From: Candidatus Taylorbacteria bacterium RIFCSPHIGHO2_02_FULL_44_12
Lineage (GTDB): Bacteria > Patescibacteriota > Minisyncoccia > Phycocordibacterales > PALSA-1337
Direction of reading: 5' to 3'
NCBI GenBank assembly: GCA_001822575.1
Contig: MHRM01000006.1
Span: 10,785 to 41,789, forward strand
Length of the DNA: 31,005 nucleotides
Below the pieces are notes generated by a model. The model had not been told where the DNA came from, did no database searches, and worked only from the letters and a program-made list of their open reading frames with translations. Within the stretch, counting starts at the first letter, position 1. Each line of letters starts with the position of its first letter. This document shows positions 6,192-16,584 of the stretch, piece by piece. The translations under genes were made by a program, and so were the position numbers.

Positions 6192-7586
6192 ATGGATTCT
6201 GCGTCAAAAGATTCAATTTCAGGGTTTTTGCTGTGGTCAATAGTGTCTTTGGCGTTTTTTTTGATACTGCCTATAAATATCGCAAATGCTCAATATCTCA
6301 CTCCCGAGCGGGAAGCTCAATTGAAACTTGAATTGGCCGATGTGGAGGCTCAGCAAAAACAAGCAGAGATCGCTTTGGACCAGGCCAGAAAAAAGAGCGC
6401 TTCCATATCTCGCGACATATCAATCCTAGACGCCAAGATCAATGTAGCCAAACTCAACATAAGAGCCAAGACTCTGCTTATAGAAAGTTTGGGCAAAGAT
6501 ATAGAGATTAAGCAAGATCATATAGAGACACTTGATGCCAGGATAGAACAGGGCCGTCAGACTCTGGCCGTCATTCTGCGCAAGACCAATGAAACAGATT
6601 CATACTCATTACCGGAAGTAATCTTGTCCCAGACTACTGTAACGGGTTTTTTTAATGATCTGGACACGTTTTCATCTGTCCAATCTGGTCTAAAGAGGAC
6701 ATTTGAAGAAATCCGTTCCGATAGGGTTGAAACCAAGACAGAAAAAGATAATCTAGACAAACGCCGCAACAGTGAAATTGACGCTCGTCACGATATTCAA
6801 GAAGAACAAAAAAACATTGAAGCCGATGAAAAGGAGAAACAGCGTCTGCTTTCTGCCAGCAAAAGCAATGAAAAATCCTATTCCTCTATTTTGGCCGAAA
6901 AGCGCCAGAGGGCCGGAGAGATCAGAGCGGCCCTCTTCAGCTTGCGCGATGTCGCCGCCATACCTTTTGGTCAAGCCCTTCAATACGCCACTCTGGCTTC
7001 CCAAAAAACCGGAGTTCGGCCAGCTTTCATTCTGGGTATATTCGCCCAGGAGTCTAGTCTCAATAGAGAAACTTCAACATTTGGCGGTAATGTCGGCTCT
7101 TGCTATCTGGCTGACCCTAATACCGGAACGGGTATTCGGGTTTCCACCAGAACCTCCATAGCCAAAGTTATGAATCCGACTCGAGATGTGGGCCCATTTG
7201 TAGAGCTGACCCGATCTCTGGGCTTGGATCCATACGCCACCTTGGTCTCTTGTCCCTTGTCTATTGGTTATGGCGGAGCGATGGGGCCGGCTCAATTCAT
7301 CGCTTCAACATGGTCTCTGATCAAAGATCGTCTGGCTAGACTACTTGATATTTCAGGCACGCCCAACCCATGGAATCCAGCTCATGCCTTCATGGCTTCA
7401 GCGATGTATCTTTCGGATTTGGGAGCTGGTTCGCAGACGTACAGCGCCGAACGCAACGCGGCTTGCCGATATTATTCCGGTAAATCCTGCGGTCTTGTCT
7501 CCGGCAACGCTTCCTACGGCAACAGTGTCATGAAATATGCCGATAGTATTCAAAGGACTATGATAGATCCACTGCAGGGGGTTTAA
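6192..7586 (+). CDS. secreted coiled-coil protein with C-terminal lytic transglycosylase-like domain
   Basis: A 464-residue exported protein. It has a signal peptide with a hydrophobic core at about 11-30 and a likely cleavage in NIANAQY, a long coiled coil of EnvC/PcsB/CwlO type at about residues 36-245, and then a lysozyme-like transglycosylase domain with the catalytic-type glutamate Glu287 in FAQESSLNRE, the GAMGPAQFIASTW motif and NPWNPAHAFMASAMYL, closest to MltB/SLT-like folds. It probably cleaves peptidoglycan during growth or division, with the coiled coil as a regulatory arm. The stop lies 7 bases from the stop of convergent RNase J. The exact cleavage specificity is not determinable. 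Confidence 0.8.
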   Translation: MDSASKDSISGFLLWSIVSLAFFLILPINIANAQYLTPEREAQLKLELADVEAQQKQAEIALDQARKKSASISRDISILDAKINVAKLNIRAKTLLIESLGKDIEIKQDHIETLDARIEQGRQTLAVILRKTNETDSYSLPEVILSQTTVTGFFNDLDTFSSVQSGLKRTFEEIRSDRVETKTEKDNLDKRRNSEIDARHDIQEEQKNIEADEKEKQRLLSASKSNEKSYSSILAEKRQRAGEIRAALFSLRDVAAIPFGQALQYATLASQKTGVRPAFILGIFAQESSLNRETSTFGGNVGSCYLADPNTGTGIRVSTRTSIAKVMNPTRDVGPFVELTRSLGLDPYATLVSCPLSIGYGGAMGPAQFIASTWSLIKDRLARLLDISGTPNPWNPAHAFMASAMYLSDLGAGSQTYSAERNAACRYYSGKSCGLVSGNASYGNSVMKYADSIQRTMIDPLQGV

Positions 7587-7593
7587 CTGGCAA

Positions 7594-9519
7594 TTACACC
7601 GTCAACAACACCGGAATAACCATCGGTCTTTTGGCGGTCTTTTGGAGAAGGAAGCGGCTGACGGTGTCCGTAACATTGTCTTTGATGAAATCCAGGTTGA
7701 TCGGATTCATCCCGCGAGTGGTCTTTTCCACGGTATCTCTGATCAGAAGGCGGACTTGATGCAACAATTCTTGCGACTCGCGCAGATAGACGAAGCCACG
7801 GGAGATGATATCTGGAGATTTGCGGAGTTTGCCTGTTTGAGCGTTCATGATTCCGAAGACGATGAATATCCCGTCTTGAGCCAACATTTGTCTATCGCGG
7901 ATAACCACATCTTGGATGTCGCCGACCGAAAATCCATCAACCAAAACCAGCCATGAAGGGGCTTTTTCTTTGAGCTTAACCAAGGTTTTACCTCCATCTC
8001 GGATTTCTATGATCGAACCATTGTCTGGAATAACCACCGCGTCTTCGCTCGCTCCAGTGGCTTCTTTGGCAATATCGCAATGGGCTCTCAACATATAATG
8101 ATAACCATGGAGAGGCATGAAGAATTTGGCTTGGATCTTCTTGTGTATCCAGGCAGTCTCGTCGCGGTTGGCGTGACCGGAGGAATGTATATCAGCTATT
8201 CTGTAATGGAGAATCTTGGCTCCCTGGCGGGAGAGATTATCTTTGAGTTTCTGGATGGCTCGTTCATTTCCTGGAATAACCGAAGAAGACAGAATGATCG
8301 TGTCACGAGGAGTGATCTTGATCTTGGCGTGGGTCTTTTGGGACATCCGCACCAAAGCCGAAAAGTCGTTGGCTTGGGCTCCAGTTGACAGGATCACGAT
8401 CCGATCCGGCGGATAATTTTCTATGGCATCGGTGGTGATCATGGTATCGTTTTTGGCTTTGAGCAAACCGATATGTTTGCATATCTCTATGTTTTGCTTG
8501 AGAGAGCGGCCTTCAATGACCACTTTTTTGCCGTACTTTTCGGCGAATTCTATGATTTTGAGCAATCTCTCCAAAAGAGAAGAAAAGGTGGCGATGATCA
8601 GCCGACCACGCATGTTTTTGATGATCTCTTCTAGATTTTTGTGAACCACTTTTTCCGGCAGTGAAAAACCGGGATTTTCCACATTGGTAGAGTCAGCCAT
8701 CAACATCAGAATATTTTTGCCTTTGAATGCTCGGTCGTATTCGGCTTCTTCTGCCTGGGTCGGGATGCCATCGTCATGGTCCAGTTTGAGGTCACCGGTA
8801 TGGACAATGGAACCATAAGGGGTTTCTATGATCACACCCATAGCGTCTGGAATGGTGTGAGTTACGGCAAAAAAGGCTATTTTCAGTTTGCCGACGGTGA
8901 TGGTTTCATTCTTCTCCACTACCCGCAAATCAATGGTTGGAATATGAGCGAATTCTTCTTGTCTCTTTTGGATAAGGACCGAAGTCAAAAGGCGAGTGTA
9001 GAGAGGAGGATTGCCGATCCTGGGCATGATATAAGGGATGCCGCCGATATGGTCTAGGTGACCGTGGGTGATGATGACGGCTCGGATCTTGTCGCGGCGT
9101 TCCTCCAGGTATTTGGTGTTTGGTAGGATAAAGTCAATGCCCGGAGTGTCATCATCCTTGAATTGAAATCCCACATCTATGACGACGATATCATCTCCAT
9201 ATTGGATAGCAGTCATATTTTTGCCGATCTCTTCTACTCCACCTAGAGGTATTATTCTGATGGCATCGGCTCCCAATGGAGGAATGATATCGCCTTCACG
9301 TCTGACTATTGGTTTGCCAGTCGGACCGCGGCGGACGGATCTTGTGGCATCTGGTCGAACTATGTCCATCCGTGCTCCAGAGACATGACGGGTTGTGCCA
9401 TCATAGCCTTTGTGTGTGGTGGCAGTTCTAGTTGGCAAACGATGACTTTTGCCGATATGTTTATTTCTTCTATTTTGGTCTCTGTGGGCGGAAGGTGGTA
9501 ATGGTAGTTGATTGCTCAT
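7594..9519 (-). CDS. rnj: ribonuclease J (MBL-fold / beta-CASP exo- and endoribonuclease)
   Basis: RNase J degrades and processes mRNA and rRNA from the 5' end. The 641-residue protein has the metallo-beta-lactamase motif HGHLDH (residues 152-157), further metal-ligand strands (VTHTIPDAMG, HTGDLKLD), the beta-CASP domain and the C-terminal RNase J region (PLHGYHYM, then FSVGDIQDVVIRDR). The first about 80 residues are a basic, probably disordered extension, longer than in Bacillus RNase J (about 555 aa). The start is preceded by AAAAAATTATG with no Shine-Dalgarno sequence. It is last in a minus-strand run secG - binding protein - rnj. Confidence 0.93.
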   Translation of the reverse strand: MSNQLPLPPSAHRDQNRRNKHIGKSHRLPTRTATTHKGYDGTTRHVSGARMDIVRPDATRSVRRGPTGKPIVRREGDIIPPLGADAIRIIPLGGVEEIGKNMTAIQYGDDIVVIDVGFQFKDDDTPGIDFILPNTKYLEERRDKIRAVIITHGHLDHIGGIPYIMPRIGNPPLYTRLLTSVLIQKRQEEFAHIPTIDLRVVEKNETITVGKLKIAFFAVTHTIPDAMGVIIETPYGSIVHTGDLKLDHDDGIPTQAEEAEYDRAFKGKNILMLMADSTNVENPGFSLPEKVVHKNLEEIIKNMRGRLIIATFSSLLERLLKIIEFAEKYGKKVVIEGRSLKQNIEICKHIGLLKAKNDTMITTDAIENYPPDRIVILSTGAQANDFSALVRMSQKTHAKIKITPRDTIILSSSVIPGNERAIQKLKDNLSRQGAKILHYRIADIHSSGHANRDETAWIHKKIQAKFFMPLHGYHYMLRAHCDIAKEATGASEDAVVIPDNGSIIEIRDGGKTLVKLKEKAPSWLVLVDGFSVGDIQDVVIRDRQMLAQDGIFIVFGIMNAQTGKLRKSPDIISRGFVYLRESQELLHQVRLLIRDTVEKTTRGMNPINLDFIKDNVTDTVSRFLLQKTAKRPMVIPVLLTV

Positions 9520-9566
9520 AATTTTTTGTTATTTTTAATTTTTTTTGGTTACGCCCGAAGCCGATT

Positions 9567-9622
9567 CCTTTATTCTCAAGCGAGCGTAGCGGAGCGTGGG
9601 CTCTCGAGCGTGAGAATAAAGG
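9567..9622. repeat. hairpin between binding-protein gene and rnj
   Basis: CCTTTATTCTCA (9567-9578) pairs exactly with TGAGAATAAAGG (9611-9622), with further partial pairing of the GC-rich interior (GCGAGCGTAGCGGAGCG). On the minus strand it follows the binding-protein stop and precedes an A/T-rich tract upstream of rnj, so it could be an attenuator or RNA-processing hairpin. Confidence 0.6.
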
Positions 9623-9648
9623 GACGGCGGAGGGCACGATCACCCAAT

Positions 9649-11400
9649 TCATATTTTTGTAAAAAATCGCCATACTTTTTCAGTTTTGATGTACCAGTCA
9701 CTGATCGAATTCCATCTGTCCGAGGCTGTAGATATTGAACCAAGCTTAATGCCATACAAACTTCGCGGTACTATGTATATGAAATCGGGGGAATATAGGA
9801 ATACAGCTGGCAGATCAGATCGGATGATCCGATCAAATTGTTCATAGGCCAAATTCCTGGCTCCAAGGTCTCTGGCCGAACGAATAGTTTCTAACAATGT
9901 ATCGACAGTAGTGTTGACATATTGGGCGACATTGAGGCCGGGAGCGTTGCGTTGGGATGAATGCCAAAAAGCATATAGATCGCGGTCTTTGCCCACCAGC
10001 TCACCAAAAAGCAAAGCATCGTATTTGCGAGTCCGGATGATGTTTTGATAGAGATCGCCGGATTCAAAAATCTTGACATTGACTTGGGCTCCCATTTCAT
10101 TCCAGGCCTGTTTGACTAGTTCGGCGGTCTGCCTTAGCTCGGGAGTATCAGCTGTTTGGATATCAAAAGAAAGGACTTGAGTGGTATTCCTGGATTTTTT
10201 TTCGTATATGCCGTCAGGATTGCGCTTCCAGCCGTTTTTCTCCAGAATGGTCCGAGCCATAGCGATATCAGCCAGAGCGGTGGAGCTGGAAGTTTTTTGG
10301 TGTTCTGTGGCCGAGAATGGCCCGGTGATAGGGGTGCCATATCCGGACAGGACAGTTTGGATGATTTTTGTTCGATCTATGGCTTTGTCCAGAGCCTGAC
10401 GGACACTCTTTTCGGCTAGGACCACGGCTTGATTTTGATTGAAAAAGACTCCGAAGACTCTAGGCAGAGGAGCGGAGATGACGGTGTAGGATTGAGCAGT
10501 ATCGGTGGACAATCTCTTGGCGGATTCCGGTGAGATCAGAGACAAGCTGTCTATGAGGCCCTCATCCAGGGCGGCCAGGGCCTTTTCTTGATCGGCAAAG
10601 AAAATGAAACTGATAGTCCCAACATGAGGCGTTTTGCCGTGATAGTCTCTTCTAGTTTCCAGATGATAGGCAGTAGGGATTCCGCTTTTGTCGCGTGTTA
10701 TGTCGGAAAGGTCATATGGTCCGGCCCCGATCGGTTCCACATTGTATTGGCTGAATATGAATTGGTCATCGCTGACCGTGCTCCAAATATTCTTTGGGAT
10801 GATACCGATAGTGGTATTGGTTACAAATGGGGCGTATGGCTGTTTCAAGGCAAAACGGATTTGGGTCGGAGATATTTCACTGACAGTGATATTGGCCCAA
10901 TCCGCTCGGCGAGGGCTCTTGATGGCGGGATCTTGGATCTTCTGGATAGTAAAAGCCACATCAGCGGCGGTTACAGGTTCTCCGTTGGAGAATATGACAT
11001 CGTCTCGCAGAACAAAATCATAAGTCAATCCATCGTCTGATATTTTCCAGGATTTGGCTATGTCTGGAGCGATGGTATCGTTTTGATATTTGGTCAATCC
11101 AGCATAAACCAGAGCGGAAATATCACGATCAATTTCCGTGATGGCTAATACGGGATTTATGGCTCGGGGCAGGCCGATGGCGCCCTCGCGCAATTCTCCG
11201 CCAATAGCGGGAACTTCCACCATGAAGAAATCATTAGCCTTATAGGCCATGATCAGGGTAGTTAGGAGAGCTAGAATAAATAGCGTCCCGAAAATAACCT
11301 TTTCGGTGGAAGAAAATCGTTGAATATAATTGAGGGCGGTTGAGCTATTTTTTACCCTGAATTCTTTGTAGTTTTGGGTGTCAGTCACATTATTCATTAT
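9649..11400 (-). CDS. membrane-anchored ABC-type peptide/nickel solute-binding protein (family 5)
   Basis: The protein has an N-terminal membrane segment (KVIFGTLFILALLTTLIMAY) and then a complete SBP_bac_5 fold: GGELREGAIGLPRAINPVLA, the TYDFVLRDDVIFSNGEPVTA block, VRQALDKAIDRTKII, and a C-terminal lobe ending near the stop. Relatives capture peptides or other solutes for ABC importers; no permease or ATPase genes are nearby, so its partner is unknown. The frame extends to an ATG at 11448, but that ATG lies inside the terminal repeat of the 125-bp element and has no correct ribosome-binding spacing, so I prefer ATG 11400 (MNNVTDTQ). It lies downstream of secG and upstream of rnj on the same strand. 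Confidence 0.85.
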   Translation of the reverse strand: MMNNVTDTQNYKEFRVKNSSTALNYIQRFSSTEKVIFGTLFILALLTTLIMAYKANDFFMVEVPAIGGELREGAIGLPRAINPVLAITEIDRDISALVYAGLTKYQNDTIAPDIAKSWKISDDGLTYDFVLRDDVIFSNGEPVTAADVAFTIQKIQDPAIKSPRRADWANITVSEISPTQIRFALKQPYAPFVTNTTIGIIPKNIWSTVSDDQFIFSQYNVEPIGAGPYDLSDITRDKSGIPTAYHLETRRDYHGKTPHVGTISFIFFADQEKALAALDEGLIDSLSLISPESAKRLSTDTAQSYTVISAPLPRVFGVFFNQNQAVVLAEKSVRQALDKAIDRTKIIQTVLSGYGTPITGPFSATEHQKTSSSTALADIAMARTILEKNGWKRNPDGIYEKKSRNTTQVLSFDIQTADTPELRQTAELVKQAWNEMGAQVNVKIFESGDLYQNIIRTRKYDALLFGELVGKDRDLYAFWHSSQRNAPGLNVAQYVNTTVDTLLETIRSARDLGARNLAYEQFDRIIRSDLPAVFLYSPDFIYIVPRSLYGIKLGSISTASDRWNSISDWYIKTEKVWRFFTKI

Positions 11401-11430
11401 TTGTCTGGTCGCCTCTTTTGTCTTGTTTAT

Positions 11431-11555
11431 CGCCTCTGCGCCGATCATCTCCTTCGCAAACCCTAATTCTTAAGCAGAACGCGAGTTGTATACAGTATAT
11501 AATCTTTATATTTTGAAGAATCGGTTTTGCGAAGGAGATGATACGGCTTCGAGGC
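11431..11555. repeat. 125-bp element with terminal inverted repeats, copy 1
   Basis: The core termini GATCATCTCCTTCGCAAACC (from 11443) and GGTTTTGCGAAGGAGATGAT (ending 11542) are near-perfect inverted repeats, and weaker matching extends to GCCTC/GAGGC at the ends. The interior has a TATACAGTATA palindrome (about 11490-11500) followed by TATAAT. About 95 of 100 central bases are identical to 16406-16505. The apparent upstream start codon of the binding-protein gene (11448) falls in the left terminus. Confidence 0.9.
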
Positions 11556-11581
11556 TACCGATAGCCTACTACTCAAACTTA

Positions 11582-11803
11582 TTAAACTAGATTCAAGAGA
11601 GCGAAGAGAGCAAATAGTATCGCTGTAACAATGGTGGCTATAAATAAACCTTTTTCCAGTCCGCGGCGGGTATGAAAAGCCGAAGAAAAGCTGTCAGATC
11701 CGCCAAAAGCACCTCCTACCTGGGAGCCTGTTCTCTGTAATAGGATGAATACCACAAGAATCACCGACAAGATGATTTGGATATAGGGGAGGAGGGACTT
11801 CAT
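11582..11803 (-). CDS. secG: preprotein translocase subunit SecG
   Basis: SecG is the small subunit of the SecYEG channel. The 73-residue protein shows the family pattern: a first membrane helix (LPYIQIILSVILVVFILLQR), the glycine/serine loop GSQVGGAFGGSDSFSSAF, the TRRGLEKGLF stretch and a second helix (FIATIVTAILFALFALL). A good promoter precedes it, with a leader of only a few bases. It heads the minus-strand run with the solute-binding protein and rnj, though a repeat element separates it from the next gene. Confidence 0.93.
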   Translation of the reverse strand: MKSLLPYIQIILSVILVVFILLQRTGSQVGGAFGGSDSFSSAFHTRRGLEKGLFIATIVTAILFALFALLNLV

Positions 11804-11813
11804 GTACTAGGAG

Positions 11814-11842
11814 ATACTAGCATAACTATTTTGGCGGTGCAA
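11814..11842 (-). promoter_or_regulatory. secG promoter
   Basis: On the minus strand TTGCAC (11842-11837), a 17-base spacer and TAGTAT (11819-11814). ATG 11803 begins 10 bases after the -10, so the leader would be about 4 bases. Confidence 0.6.
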
Positions 11843-11854
11843 ACTTTACTTTCC

Positions 11855-11888
11855 GACCAAGGTCCGACCTCGAGGTCCGACCTTGGTC
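11855..11888. repeat. nested palindrome upstream of secG
   Basis: GACCAAGGTC (11855-11864) and GACCTTGGTC (11879-11888) are inverted repeats around a perfect small palindrome ACCTCGAGGT (11867-11876). It sits between the divergent secG and the nuclease-like gene and could affect either promoter region. Confidence 0.75.
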
Positions 11889-11933
11889 TGATTTTACAGA
11901 TGACATATCTTGTGTTAGGGTTTTTTCTAGATT

Positions 11934-12359
11934 ATGAAAAAATTGAAAATGAAGAGCAGAGAAGAAATTGCCCGGATCAATTACCTTATTGGCGTTACTT
12001 CAAGAGAGGTGGGTCATGGCAATGAACGAAGAGTGGTAGCGGCTTATACCACTGATTGTCCAAAGGGGAGTTGTCCACCGTGGATAAAATCGGTGCGTCT
12101 GGCAAACCAACAGGAAGACAGGGCTGGTACGGATATTGTGTTTGAAGTCAGTTCCGATAGTCGCCATGACAAAGTATTACTTCAAGTCAAGAGCTCAAAG
12201 GCGGGACAAGGCAAGTTTCAATCCAAACAACGGGATGGTCGTGTTGATCGACGGATCGTAACCGCAATTATTCATCCCAAATATGATTTTTGTATGATTA
12301 GAAAAATCATCACACCAATCATCTCTGCCGAATGGCGGCGTATGTTATTGAAAGATTGA
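11934..12359 (+). CDS. hypothetical protein with possible PD-(D/E)XK nuclease core
   Basis: A 141-residue cytosolic protein I do not recognise by name. The segment AGTDIVFEV (Asp67) followed by VLLQVKSSKAG (Gln84-x-Lys86) has the spacing of a restriction-endonuclease-like D...(E/Q)xK site, with Gln in place of Glu as in some Mrr/Holliday-resolvase relatives; Glu residues at 29-31 (NERRV) could complete the site. It could therefore act on DNA or RNA, but no methyltransferase or defence partner is adjacent. It is transcribed divergently from secG, and its start ATG directly follows a T-rich stretch with no Shine-Dalgarno sequence. Confidence 0.55.
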   Translation: MKKLKMKSREEIARINYLIGVTSREVGHGNERRVVAAYTTDCPKGSCPPWIKSVRLANQQEDRAGTDIVFEVSSDSRHDKVLLQVKSSKAGQGKFQSKQRDGRVDRRIVTAIIHPKYDFCMIRKIITPIISAEWRRMLLKD

Positions 12360-12370
12360 AATCACAACTG

Positions 12371-12866
12371 TTCGCAGGAGTGGGGATTTGAATTTCCTTG
12401 CTCTTTTTTGTTTAGCCATGAATATCAGACTTCTGGCAGGCAAATCTTCATAGTTATTTTGAATCACTGACCTCGATGGGTTATTTTCTCTCAACAAACT
12501 TATCAACGAGTATTTTGATATATGTTTTGTACATTATTTATGCTTGATCAGCCCAATTAATAATTTTTTTGTTACGCAGATTTCTAAGCCATTTCGTTTC
12601 CATCCAAATCTTGATGGCATAAAACTTCCAATTCAGGAATGAATCTTTCTCTTTTTCATAGAGAAGTTTGCCATCTTTGACCACGGCATACATTGTGGTT
12701 GGCGAAGCGGTGTGGAGATCCACAACCTCCACATCTTCTTTTTTAAAGACCATAGAAAACTCCTGCATCAAACGATGTCTAACCACGGGGTTTTGGCCTA
12801 TAACAGCTATATCACTACCATACTATAACATAACTTTTGGTACAAAAATCCCCACCCCTCCTTCGA
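12371..12866. repeat. imperfect inverted repeat flanking a truncated MNT gene
   Basis: Left TTCGCAGGAGTGGGGATTT (from 12371) is matched by right AAATCCCCACCCCTCCTTCG (from 12845) in reverse complement, apart from three extra bases and small mismatches. The roughly 496-bp span contains the degraded nucleotidyltransferase gene and about 165 bases (12372-12537) in which I see no gene. It may be an old insertion. Confidence 0.4.
12538..12822 (-). pseudogene. N-terminally truncated MNT-type nucleotidyltransferase
   Basis: Reading on the minus strand from 12822 gives YGSDIAVIGQ, the remains of the GS...DxD active-site motif, then VEVVDLHTASPTTMYAVVKDGKLLYE, a strong match to the C-terminal part of MntA-like nucleotidyltransferases (antitoxins of HEPN-MNT modules). 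The GSRARG-type helix before it is missing: a TAG stop lies directly upstream at 12825-12823, and the only start codon (GTG 12786) lies after the motif. The expected second Asp of DxD is also absent. No HEPN toxin gene is seen beside it. It is probably a decayed module. Confidence 0.6.
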
Positions 12867-12905
12867 TTGCGCCACAGTCAATCATCTTATGGGTACTTTG
12901 TCAAG

Positions 12906-12933
12906 TTGCCAGCTCAACATTCTTGCATATAAT
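12906..12933 (+). promoter_or_regulatory. groESL promoter
   Basis: TTGCCA (12906-12911), a 16-base spacer and TATAAT (12928-12933), with ATG 12943 nine bases downstream, so a leader of about 2-4 bases. No CIRCE operator (TTAGCACTC-N9-GAGTGCTAA) is present. Confidence 0.7.
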
Positions 12934-12942
12934 GCAATCAAC

Positions 12943-14951
<2,009 letters not shown>

Positions 14952-15007
14952 CAAAATATAAACATTTCTGCTATAGTTCCAAATTATACCAATAACTTTT
15001 ATCACAC

Positions 15008-15676
15008 ATGAGGAAATCAAGCATGGGCTTCATAGTTATCGTTGCTATTCTAGTTATTATAGGCATTGTCTGGTATGGCAGAGGTCAGTCTGATGCGCCA
15101 TCAGCAGATGAACAGGCCACAACAACCGTTTCCATACCATCTTCTAGCACTACCAGGGTCTCTGACAAATTCTCTCAATATCAAAATTCCGAACTCGGTT
15201 TCGCTGTTACTTATCCGAGCACATGGGAAGCTGAGCGGGTTGATACCGGTGTAACTTTTATTATGCCTATAGACAGGACCCAAGTCTCCACAGTTGCCAC
15301 ATTACGAGCAGATGTCAATGCCGTCTCAACCAAGTGTGCCTTTCCTCCAGTTACCAAGATCAAAGATCGCGCCACGGTGCCGGTCGGGGACAATTCCTTT
15401 AATATGATCTCCATGTCAAATACAGTTCAGGGCAGGACATACTTCAATAGAATGTATTCTCTCCAAAAAGAAAATATTTGTTATTTCTTTTCATTTTCTT
15501 CCGTGGCTTCATCCACCCAGAAGATGACTGGTTCAAATCTGGTCCAAGCCGAGAATAACAACAAAGCCATCATCAATACGACCGACACGGCTTTCACGGA
15601 AATGGTAAAATCATTCACCTTCGTCTCTGGTCCGCAAGGAGAAGATGAAACAAAAGCGGCACCAACTAGTAACTAG
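15008..15676 (+). CDS. membrane-anchored PsbP-like protein of unknown function
   Basis: A 222-residue protein with an N-terminal membrane anchor (MGFIVIVAILVIIGIVWYG), a Ser/Thr-rich linker, and one extracytoplasmic domain beginning YQNSELGFAVTYPSTWEAE, the characteristic opening of PsbP/DUF1795-like folds common as orphan surface proteins in CPR and Gram-positive bacteria. Two cysteines (TKCAFPP, ENICYFF) may pair. The final codons and stop (ACT AGT AAC TAG) belong to a palindromic repeat. It lies between groEL and lemA; no specific function can be assigned. Confidence 0.7.
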   Translation: MRKSSMGFIVIVAILVIIGIVWYGRGQSDAPSADEQATTTVSIPSSSTTRVSDKFSQYQNSELGFAVTYPSTWEAERVDTGVTFIMPIDRTQVSTVATLRADVNAVSTKCAFPPVTKIKDRATVPVGDNSFNMISMSNTVQGRTYFNRMYSLQKENICYFFSFSSVASSTQKMTGSNLVQAENNNKAIINTTDTAFTEMVKSFTFVSGPQGEDETKAAPTSN

Positions 15677-15691
15677 TTGCTGGTTACTAGT
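15665..15691. repeat. ACTAGTAAC-type palindrome overlapping a stop codon
   Basis: ACTAGTAAC and GTTACTAGT form perfect 9-bp arms with a 9-base loop. The TAG stop of the PsbP-like gene is inside the repeat. Related repeats occur at 17466, 20278, 25316 and 25571. Confidence 0.8.
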
Positions 15692-15705
15692 AAATTGGTA
15701 ATAAC

Positions 15706-16260
15706 ATGAAAAAACTACTTATAATTATTCTTGCGATTGTCCTAATAATCGGTCTTTACACTTGGACTGCCTACAATGGTCTTGTCATTTCCAAAGAAGC
15801 TGTTACGGCACAATGGCAACAGGTTGAGACCCAGTATCAAAGGCGTTTTGATCTTATTCCGAACCTGGTAGAGTCGGTCAAGGGAGCAATGAGTCAGGAG
15901 CAGGCGATCTTCACGGCTCTGGCCGAAGCTAGAACTAGATATGCTGGAGCCCAAACTGTCAGTGATAGGGCGGTGGCGGCTAGTCAGGTGGAGACCTCTC
16001 TCGGTCGGCTCTTGGCTGTAATAGAGAATTATCCGGCATTAAAATCTATTGACGCTGTCCAAAATCTGATGACCCAGCTAGAGGGGACAGAGAACAGGGT
16101 TTCTGTGGAGAGACAGCGCTTCAATGAGAGCGTCCGGACATACAATGTGGCTATAAAAAGATTCCCGAAGTCTATGATCGCCTCCATTTTTGGCTTTGAA
16201 GAACTTGCCTATTTTGAAGCTCAAACGGGTGCCGATATTGCTCCAAAAGTCCAGTTTTAG
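15706..16260 (+). CDS. lemA: LemA family protein
   Basis: LemA proteins are small membrane-anchored four-helix proteins of uncertain role, often paired with TPM/YgcG proteins. This 184-residue example has the N-terminal membrane helix (LLIIILAIVLIIGLYTW), the signature YNGLVISKEAVTAQWQQVET, the block YQRRFDLIPNLVESVKG, and the C-terminal NVAIKRFPKSMIASIFGF followed by YFEAQ. It lies upstream of the TPM-domain gene on the same strand, the usual pairing, with a 125-bp repeat element in between. Confidence 0.93.
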   Translation: MKKLLIIILAIVLIIGLYTWTAYNGLVISKEAVTAQWQQVETQYQRRFDLIPNLVESVKGAMSQEQAIFTALAEARTRYAGAQTVSDRAVAASQVETSLGRLLAVIENYPALKSIDAVQNLMTQLEGTENRVSVERQRFNESVRTYNVAIKRFPKSMIASIFGFEELAYFEAQTGADIAPKVQF

Positions 16261-16394
16261 TTTGATTGATGTGGTTGCAAGAGCAGAATGATTTTAGGGA
16301 TGAGAGTGAAGGGTTATTCTATTCTGATAGAATATTCGGATCTGCCGCAAACATAACTCCGCCTCGCCTGTCAGCAGATCAGCAGACAAACTTA

Positions 16395-16518
16395 CGCCCT
16401 CCGCCGATCATCTCCTTCGCAAACCCTAATTCTTAAGCGGAACGCGAGTTGTATACTGTATATAATCTTTTCATTTTGAAGAATCGGGTTTGCGAAGGAG
16501 ATGATTCGACTTTGGGCG
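16395..16518. repeat. 125-bp element with terminal inverted repeats, copy 2
   Basis: The core termini ATCATCTCCTTCGCAAACCC (16408-16427) and GGGTTTGCGAAGGAGATGAT (16485-16504) are exact 20-bp inverted repeats; weaker matching reaches CGCCC/GGGCG at the ends. The interior TATACTGTATA palindrome followed by TATAAT is conserved with copy 1 at 11431-11555. An ATG in the right terminus (16501) opens in frame with the downstream TPM gene. Confidence 0.9.
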
Positions 16519-16584
16519 TTGTTGGACAAGGATAAGACGCGAGTTCTGCAGATTAAAAAATATCTTACCGGACTCAATTCCAGT

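Noticed and set aside
7642..9388. Several plus-strand open frames antisense to rnj
   Set aside because: They are shadows of a well-supported RNase J gene and lack start signals.
16501..16584. Upstream start for the TPM gene at 16501
   Set aside because: It lies in the repeat terminus and would place 28 residues before a clear signal peptide.
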